Source: Bradyrhizobium diazoefficiens
Lineage (GTDB): Bacteria > Pseudomonadota > Alphaproteobacteria > Rhizobiales > Xanthobacteraceae
Direction: 5' to 3'
DNA length: 64,000 nt
NCBI RefSeq assembly: GCF_016599855.1
Contig: NZ_CP067041.1
Span: 3,534,001 to 3,598,000 of the forward strand
The notes below the pieces were generated by a model. The model was given only the letters and a program-made list of their open reading frames with translations, searched no databases and was not told the DNA's origin. Positions within the stretch are counted from its first letter, which is position 1. Each line of letters opens with the position of its first letter. This document shows positions 59,366-64,000 of the stretch, one piece after another. The position numbers were made by a program, and so were the translations under genes.

Positions 59366-59385
59366 GGAACACGGGCACGTGTTCC
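59366..59385. repeat. Perfect palindrome upstream of lipoprotein L,D-transpeptidase
   Basis: GGAACACG at 59366-59373 and CGTGTTCC at 59378-59385 with a four-base centre. It lies 79 bp before the GTG start and could be an operator; no regulator is next to it. Confidence 0.55.
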
Positions 59386-59463
59386 ACGCTGCCTTGTTTT
59401 TAGCACGATTTGGGCAGCATCTTGCGGTGCTGGGGGCTGCTATCCGCTATCCGGGGGCCGGCG

Positions 59464-60117
59464 GTGCCAAAATCTCTATTCGCTTTGTTCGTGGTTGCTT
59501 TGCTGCCGCTTTGCGGCTGCATGCAGACGACCCTTTCGCCGTCGACGGACGCAAGCATGACCGCGCGCGACCGGCAGTTGCTGGCGCATGTGCCCTACGC
59601 CCAGGCCAACCTGCCCGAGCAATTTCTCCGCCATTTCGTCGATTATCCGCGCAAGGAGCAGCCGGGCACCATCCTGGTCGATACCGATGCGCGCTATCTC
59701 TATTACGTGCTGCCTGACGGCAAGGCGATCCGCTACGGCGTTGCGGTCGGCGAGGAAGCGATGGCCTTCTCGGGCGTCGCGCGCGTCGGCCGTCTGGCGG
59801 AATGGCCGGACTGGGTGCCGACGGCAGAAATCCAGGCGCGGCTCGGACCCTATCCGGCGCGCGTGCCCGGCGGTCCCGCCAATCCGCTCGGCGCACGCGG
59901 CATCTATCTCTATGTCGGCAACAAGGACACGCTCTACCGCATCCACGGCACCAACCAGCCCGAATATATCGGCCAGGCGATCTCGTCCGGGTGCATCCGG
60001 ATGCGCAACGAGGACGTGATCGACTTGTTCGACCGGGTGAAGCTCAATGCGACCGTCGTGGTGCTGCCGCCCGGGCAAAGCGCGCAGGTCGAGGCAGCGC
60101 CTGCCTGGCGCGGGTGA
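59464..60117 (+). CDS. Lipoprotein L,D-transpeptidase (YkuD family)
   Basis: A 217-residue enzyme. The GTG at 59464 is chosen because it is followed at once by a lipoprotein signal (KSLFALFVVALLPLCGC) whose lipobox LCGC gives an acylated Cys. The YkuD domain (about 65-210) includes VDTDARYLYYVLPDGKAIRYG, IYLYVGNKDTLYRIHGTNQP with the His, and AISSGCIRMRNEDVIDLF with the catalytic Cys. Acts in the periplasm on peptidoglycan 3-3 cross-links. Single gene; upstream ATG at 59410 would put extra residues before the signal. Confidence 0.9.
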   Translation: MPKSLFALFVVALLPLCGCMQTTLSPSTDASMTARDRQLLAHVPYAQANLPEQFLRHFVDYPRKEQPGTILVDTDARYLYYVLPDGKAIRYGVAVGEEAMAFSGVARVGRLAEWPDWVPTAEIQARLGPYPARVPGGPANPLGARGIYLYVGNKDTLYRIHGTNQPEYIGQAISSGCIRMRNEDVIDLFDRVKLNATVVVLPPGQSAQVEAAPAWRG

Positions 60118-60158
60118 ACGCGCGCGTCGGGCGGTGACGGATGCGCGCCGTTCGCGCC

Positions 60159-60590
60159 TTAATTGTCAGGCCGAGCGATGCGCCATTGCAGCGTCGTGGC
60201 GTTACCGTTGGCATCGCCCGGCGCCTTGTCGGCGAGCGAGGTATAGAGTGGGCGGTAGCGGTAGGCCCACATCCTGCTCCCGTCGTTGCGGCTGATCACG
60301 GTGAAATCGCCGATGGCCTTGGCATCAGCGGTTGCGGGCAGCGGCACCCAGCTCTCGGTGCACTTGCCGTTGCAGTTCGAGGTTTTTCCAGTGATGTCGC
60401 GCTCGTAGTAATAGAGCGTCATGCCCTTGAGATCGACCAGCGTGGGACCCTGCTTGGTCAGGACCACCTTCGCCGGCGCGTTCGTCGCGTCGGGTTTCGG
60501 CGGAGGAGGGGCTTCGCCGCCATGGCCGTTCGCGAGCGCAGGGCCCGCGGACAGTGCGATGATAGCGGTCGCAACGACGAACCTGAACAT
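60159..60590 (-). CDS. Secreted protein with Yx(F/W/Y)xxD motif (COG4315-like)
   Basis: A 143-residue exported protein. Signal peptide about 1-20 (FRFVVATAIIALSAGPALA), then LVDLKGMTLYYYERDITGKT with the Y-Y-Y-E-R-D motif of COG4315 lipoproteins, and CNGKCTESWVPL, typical of the same group. One copy of the repeat, whereas relatives have two or more. No lipobox Cys is seen at the signal-peptide end. Function unknown. ATG 60588-60590 follows GGAG by 6 nt. Confidence 0.85.
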   Translation of the reverse strand: MFRFVVATAIIALSAGPALANGHGGEAPPPPKPDATNAPAKVVLTKQGPTLVDLKGMTLYYYERDITGKTSNCNGKCTESWVPLPATADAKAIGDFTVISRNDGSRMWAYRYRPLYTSLADKAPGDANGNATTLQWRIARPDN

Positions 60591-60710
60591 CCGAAACTCC
60601 AACCCGGCAAAGTTAATCGCGCGTTAAGCGCCGAATTGGGAGCGACGGTAGCAGACGAAGGTTAGTTCCAGGTTTCGCAGGCCTGCGACAAATACGTATA
60701 AAAATACGGT

Positions 60711-61175
60711 TCATGCCTGCGCATCGCGCAAGGGAGCGCGGCTGAGCTCGTTGCCGGCGGCAATGGCCTTGCGCAACAGCCGCATCAGTTCCTCGCCTTC
60801 CCCGGCGCTGAGGCCGCGCAGCATGAGGCGCTGGGCGGCTTCGACGGCCGGCGTGATCTTGCGCAGCGTGCGGCGGCCCTCGTCGGTGATCTCGAGTTCG
60901 CGCGCGCGGCGGTCGCGGCTGCTGGCGCGGCGTTCGGCAAGGCCCTTCTGGACGAGACGGTCGATCACGCCCGTGATGGTGGTCCGGTCATAGGCGATCA
61001 GTCCGGCGAGCGTGACCTGGTCAAGCCTCGGATTGGCCTTGATGGTCGCAAGCGCTGCGTATTGCACCGGCGTGAGGTCGAAGCCGGCTTCGCCGACTTC
61101 GGCCAGAAACACGGCGACCGCGATCTGCTGGAACCGCCGTGCCAGATGGCCGGGCATGTCGTTGTTGTCTTTCAC
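60711..61175 (-). CDS. mobR: MarR family regulator, MobR-like
   Basis: A 154-residue MarR-type regulator. Winged HTH: LTPVQYAALATIKANPRLDQ and AGLIAYDRTTITGVIDRLVQ, wing ERRASSRDRRARELEITDEG. GTG at 61173-61175 follows GGAGAA; an upstream TTG is less likely. Divergent from the 3-hydroxybenzoate hydroxylase-like gene. In Comamonas MobR (MarR family) represses mobA and is released by 3-hydroxybenzoate; this pairing and the promoter-site palindrome suggest the same here. Confidence 0.82.
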   Translation of the reverse strand: MKDNNDMPGHLARRFQQIAVAVFLAEVGEAGFDLTPVQYAALATIKANPRLDQVTLAGLIAYDRTTITGVIDRLVQKGLAERRASSRDRRARELEITDEGRRTLRKITPAVEAAQRLMLRGLSAGEGEELMRLLRKAIAAGNELSRAPLRDAQA

Positions 61176-61210
61176 CGAATTCTCCGTTGGGGCAGGGACG
61201 GTGCGGATCG

Positions 61211-61239
61211 TTGACAAGTATACTGATAGTCAGCATACT
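61211..61239 (+). promoter_or_regulatory. mobA promoter with embedded MobR-type operator
   Basis: TTGACA at 61211-61216 (-35) and CATACT at 61234-61239 (-10) are 17 bp apart. An imperfect 23-bp palindrome at 61217-61239, with arms AGTAT-ACTGA and TCAG-ATACT, fills the spacer and the -10 element. A regulator bound here would block RNA polymerase. Position relative to the MarR gene is strong support. Confidence 0.72.
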
Positions 61240-61277
61240 GATTAATGTCCAACAGAACGTTATCGGGAGAGGTGCTG

Positions 61278-63194
61278 ATGCAATTCCATCTCAACGGATT
61301 TCAGCCGGGCGACCCCGAGATTACCGATCCCGCCGATCGCGTTCAGCCCTCGGGCGCAGTGGGCGCCGTGCCCGACGAGGTCGATGTCCTCATCGTCGGC
61401 TGCGGCCCTGCGGGTCTGACGCTCGCGGCGCAGCTCGCACAATTCCCCGACATCAAGACTTGCATCGTCGACCAGAAGCCGGGTCGGCTCGCGGTCGGGC
61501 AGGCCGACGGTATTGCCTGTCGCACCATGGAGATGTTCCACGCTTTTGGTTTCAGCGAGCGCGTGCTGAAGGAAGCCTATTGGGTCAACGAGACGACGTT
61601 CTGGAAGCCGGACGAACGGACGCCGGAGAGAATCGTCCGCAGCGGCCGGGTGCAGGATGTCGAGGACGGGCTGTCGGAGTTTCCGCACGTCATCCTCAAC
61701 CAGGCGCGCATCCATGACGGCTTTCTCGATGTCATGCGCAAATCGCCGGCCAAGCTCGAGCCCCATTACAGCCGCCGTCTGCTCGACCTCCGGGTCGATC
61801 CGGCTGCGGGGCCGGCCGATCATGCCGTGACCGTGCGGCTCGAGTGCGTCGATGGTCCGAACGAGGATCAGGTCGAGACCGTCAAGGCGCGCTATGTCGT
61901 CGGTTGCGACGGCGCGCGCAGCACGGTGCGCAAGTCGATCGGCCGCGAGCTGCATGGCGATTCCGCCAACCACGCCTGGGGCGTGATGGACGTGTTGGCG
62001 GTGACCGATTTTCCCGACATCCGCTTCAAGGCGCTGATCCAGTCGGCGAAGGACGGCAGCCTGCTCATCATTCCCCGCGAGGGTGGTTACATGGTCCGCC
62101 TCTATGTCGAGCTTGCAAAGCTCGATGCCGGCGAGCGCGTCGCCAACCGCAACATCACGGCCGACGAGGTGATCGCGAAAGCGCAGCGGATCCTGAAGCC
62201 GCATGCGCTCGAGGTGAAGGAGATCGCCTGGTGGTCGGTCTACGAGATTGGCCAGCGCCTGACCGACAAGTTCGATGACGTGCCGGAAGCCGAGATCGCG
62301 ACGCGGCAACCGCGCATCTTCATCGCCGGCGATGCTTGCCACACCCACAGCCCGAAGGCCGGGCAGGGCATGAACGTCTCGATGCAGGACGCCTTCAACC
62401 TCGGCTGGAAGCTCGCTGCCGTCCTCCGCAAGCAGTGCGCGCCGGGCCTGCTGCATTCCTATTCGGCCGAACGGCAGGCGGTTGCGAAAGAGCTGATCGA
62501 TTTCGATCGTGAATGGGCCGGGATCCTGGCCTCCGCCGCCAAGGCCGGCGGCGCCGATGCGGCGAAGACGCAGGACTATTTTGTCAGGCACGGCCGCTAC
62601 ACGGCGGGTACGGCGACGCACTACACGCCGTCGATCCTCACCGGCGCGGGCTCTCATCAGCATCTTGCCGAGGGCTTTGTCATCGGCAAGCGCTTCCACT
62701 CCGCGCCCGTCATTCGGCTCGGCGACGCAAAGCCGGTTCATCTTGGCCACGCCGCACAGGCGGACGGACGCTTCCGCATCTACGCGTTTTCTCCTGCTGA
62801 GAATCCCGCAGCCTCGGACTCGGCCATTCGCGCTTTGTGCAATTTCCTCGCCGAGTCCCGGGAATCACCCATCCGGCGCTATACGCCCATTGGCGCCGAC
62901 ATCGATGCCGTGATCGATCTGCGTGCGGTGTTTCAGCAGGATCACCGCGAACTCGCCATCGGGGCGATGCCGCCGTTGCTGCTGCCGCGCAAAGGCCGCT
63001 ACGGCTTGCTCGACTACGAAAAGATGTTCTGCCCGGACCTCAAGGGCGGCCACGACGTTTTTGCCATGCGCGGCATCGATCGGAAGGCCGGCTGCATCGT
63101 CGTAGTGCGGCCGGATCAGTACGTCGCGCAGGTGCTGCCGCTCGATGATTTTGCCGGGCTCGCCGCGTATTTCGACGGCTCATTTTGCAGCTGA
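61278..63194 (+). CDS. mobA: FAD monooxygenase, 3-hydroxybenzoate 4-hydroxylase-like
   Basis: A 638-residue flavoprotein hydroxylase of the phenol 2-monooxygenase group with the MobA N-terminus MQFHLNGFQPGDPEI. FAD/NADPH motifs: GCGPAGLTLA (41-50), GCDGARSTVRKS (about 214), and GDACHTHSPKAGQGMNVSMQ (about 353). A C-terminal thioredoxin-like domain (about 480-638) is present as in phenol hydroxylases. Hydroxylates 3-hydroxybenzoate to protocatechuate in the known relative. ATG 61278 follows GGGAGAGG by 5 nt; the ATG at 61245 would be too close to the transcription start. Confidence 0.85.
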   Translation: MQFHLNGFQPGDPEITDPADRVQPSGAVGAVPDEVDVLIVGCGPAGLTLAAQLAQFPDIKTCIVDQKPGRLAVGQADGIACRTMEMFHAFGFSERVLKEAYWVNETTFWKPDERTPERIVRSGRVQDVEDGLSEFPHVILNQARIHDGFLDVMRKSPAKLEPHYSRRLLDLRVDPAAGPADHAVTVRLECVDGPNEDQVETVKARYVVGCDGARSTVRKSIGRELHGDSANHAWGVMDVLAVTDFPDIRFKALIQSAKDGSLLIIPREGGYMVRLYVELAKLDAGERVANRNITADEVIAKAQRILKPHALEVKEIAWWSVYEIGQRLTDKFDDVPEAEIATRQPRIFIAGDACHTHSPKAGQGMNVSMQDAFNLGWKLAAVLRKQCAPGLLHSYSAERQAVAKELIDFDREWAGILASAAKAGGADAAKTQDYFVRHGRYTAGTATHYTPSILTGAGSHQHLAEGFVIGKRFHSAPVIRLGDAKPVHLGHAAQADGRFRIYAFSPAENPAASDSAIRALCNFLAESRESPIRRYTPIGADIDAVIDLRAVFQQDHRELAIGAMPPLLLPRKGRYGLLDYEKMFCPDLKGGHDVFAMRGIDRKAGCIVVVRPDQYVAQVLPLDDFAGLAAYFDGSFCS

Positions 63195-63288
63195 ACTGAA
63201 GCGTGCTGCGCCGATGAATGGCGGATGAATATTGAACTCCGCGCGCGGTGTGTCTCTTAATCTTTCGGCTGATGCGACCTTTGCGCGC

Positions 63289-63314
63289 GGAACGCTTCAT
63301 TTCGCTCGCGCGTT
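63289..63314 (+). promoter_or_regulatory. Predicted EcfG-type general stress promoter
   Basis: GGAAC at 63289-63293 and CGTT at 63311-63314 with a 17-bp spacer, full match to the EcfG consensus. The two elements are also within an inverted repeat (GCGCGGAACG/CGCGTTCCGC). Located 26 bp before the SH3-domain gene start. Confidence 0.75.
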
Positions 63315-63339
63315 CCGCCTCTCAAAGGAGGACTTCGCC

Positions 63340-64000
63340 ATGAGACTAAGAACCGCTTTAGTTACCGCATTCCTGTTCGCCCCGACCGCCGCATTGGCCG
63401 CGCCGGGCATCGTCACCGTCTCGACCGGTCTGCGTGCCGGCCCGGGTGCGGGCTTTCCCCTGGTCGATCGCGTCCCGGAGGGCGCCCGCGTCAACATCCA
63501 TGGTTGCCTGCGCGGCAATGCCTGGTGTGACGTGAGCTTCTCCGACGACCGCGGCTGGGTGTCGTCGCAATATCTCGAATATCTCTACCGCAACCACTAC
63601 GTCTATCTGCCCGACTATGCCGACGAGGTCGACGTGCCCGTCGTTCCCTTCGTGCTCAGCTCGTACTGGTCGAGCTACTATGAGGGGCGTCCCTGGTATC
63701 GCCGCCACGCCTACTGGAACAATTACTGGACCTCGCATGAGCGTTTCGCGACGCGAATGACGATCGATCCGCGCGCCGCCCGCATCGGCCGTGCGGCGAC
63801 GCGTGACGCTACGGTCGCGCTGGACCGGGAAGGCATCCATAGCAAGGCCAATGTCAACGGAGCCGCCGCGATCTCCGGGCGCGATGCTGCGACGGCACGG
63901 CGCGATGCTGCCGTCACGAAGCGCGACGCTGCGGTCGGCGCCAATCGGGGCCAGCGTTTCGTCAACGAGCGGACTGCTGTCCAAGCGCACAATCCCCGCG
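63340..64000 (+). CDS. SH3b-domain envelope protein with RDA repeats, truncated by window
   Basis: The gene runs past the right edge; 220 codons are visible. AAAGGAGG lies 7 nt before ATG 63340. Signal peptide about 1-20 (RTALVTAFLFAPTAALA), then a bacterial SH3 domain (21-75: VTVSTGLRAGPGAGFPLVDRVPEG and WVSSQYL). Then a Tyr/Trp-rich linker (YYEGRPWYRRHAYWNNYWTS). From about 155 a low-complexity tail repeats R-D-A (GRDAATARRDAAVTKRDAAV). SH3b domains bind peptidoglycan, so an envelope role under stress is likely. An EcfG-type promoter lies 26 bp upstream. Confidence 0.82.
   Translation, partial: MRLRTALVTAFLFAPTAALAAPGIVTVSTGLRAGPGAGFPLVDRVPEGARVNIHGCLRGNAWCDVSFSDDRGWVSSQYLEYLYRNHYVYLPDYADEVDVPVVPFVLSSYWSSYYEGRPWYRRHAYWNNYWTSHERFATRMTIDPRAARIGRAATRDATVALDREGIHSKANVNGAAAISGRDAATARRDAAVTKRDAAVGANRGQRFVNERTAVQAHNPR

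Noticed and set aside
1..64000. CRISPR array, prophage, insertion sequence or integrase
   Set aside because: No regularly spaced direct repeats, no transposase, integrase or phage structural genes seen on either strand.

Overview
The window is GC-rich chromosomal DNA from an alphaproteobacterium, most likely Bradyrhizobium or a close relative. The evidence is a eukaryote-type glutamine synthetase (glnII) next to a divergent gstI-like gene, sites matching the alphaproteobacterial general-stress (EcfG) promoter, minCDE, several L,D-transpeptidases, DUF2336/PilZ signalling genes and the usual intergenic palindromic repeats of this group. No rRNA, tRNA, CRISPR array, prophage or insertion sequence was recognised. 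Most of the region reads as core or stable accessory chromosome.

Layout. 0-7.5 kb: end of selO, aspS, a large membrane-anchored unknown, maeB (malic enzyme fused to a phosphotransacetylase domain) and a DoxX protein. 7.4-12.7 kb: DHFR-like reductase, polysaccharide deacetylase, a large L,D-transpeptidase, a glutathione peroxidase remnant, CreA and small secreted proteins. 12.7-20.8 kb: a MocR regulator divergent from an FMN-binding oxidase-like gene, an M20 amidohydrolase, the tryptophan-to-anthranilate genes (formamidase, kynA, kynU), a hotdog thioesterase and a GNAT. 20.8-26.7 kb: small unknowns, DUF2161, GrlR-like proteins, SDR and tyrosine phosphatase, then gstI/glnII with a sigma-54 promoter. 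26.7-28.9 kb: a decayed patch with a frameshifted binding protein and a lolC/E-type pseudogene around one intact small stress gene. 29-36.3 kb: a LysR/GlcG-like pair, a three-gene molybdenum hydroxylase operon with its cytochrome, and a Tat-exported multicopper oxidase. 36-47.9 kb: ABC-F ATPase, asparaginase, PsiF-like protein, esterase, a DUF2336-PilZ-HD-GYP module, AraC regulator, FMN reductase, DUF1810 and a DUF2778 protein. 47.9-54.2 kb: a TetR-controlled ABC importer with three associated enzymes. 54.4-64 kb: minCDE, small stress or secreted proteins, a lipoprotein L,D-transpeptidase, a mobR/mobA-like pair for 3-hydroxybenzoate and a truncated SH3-domain protein.

The best candidate for an undescribed system is the 47.9-54.2 kb cluster. 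Binding protein, permease, ATPase, a DapA-like aldolase, an NAD-dependent epimerase-like enzyme and a GNAT appear to be tied together by a TetR regulator through two related operator-like palindromes. Its substrate cannot be read from the sequence. Other points of note are sites matching the EcfG consensus before three small genes, a LysR gene that seems to start with CTG, the gstI/glnII divergon with a structured leader, and a MobR-type operator lying exactly between promoter elements. All functions are assigned by reading protein motifs; no database search was run.
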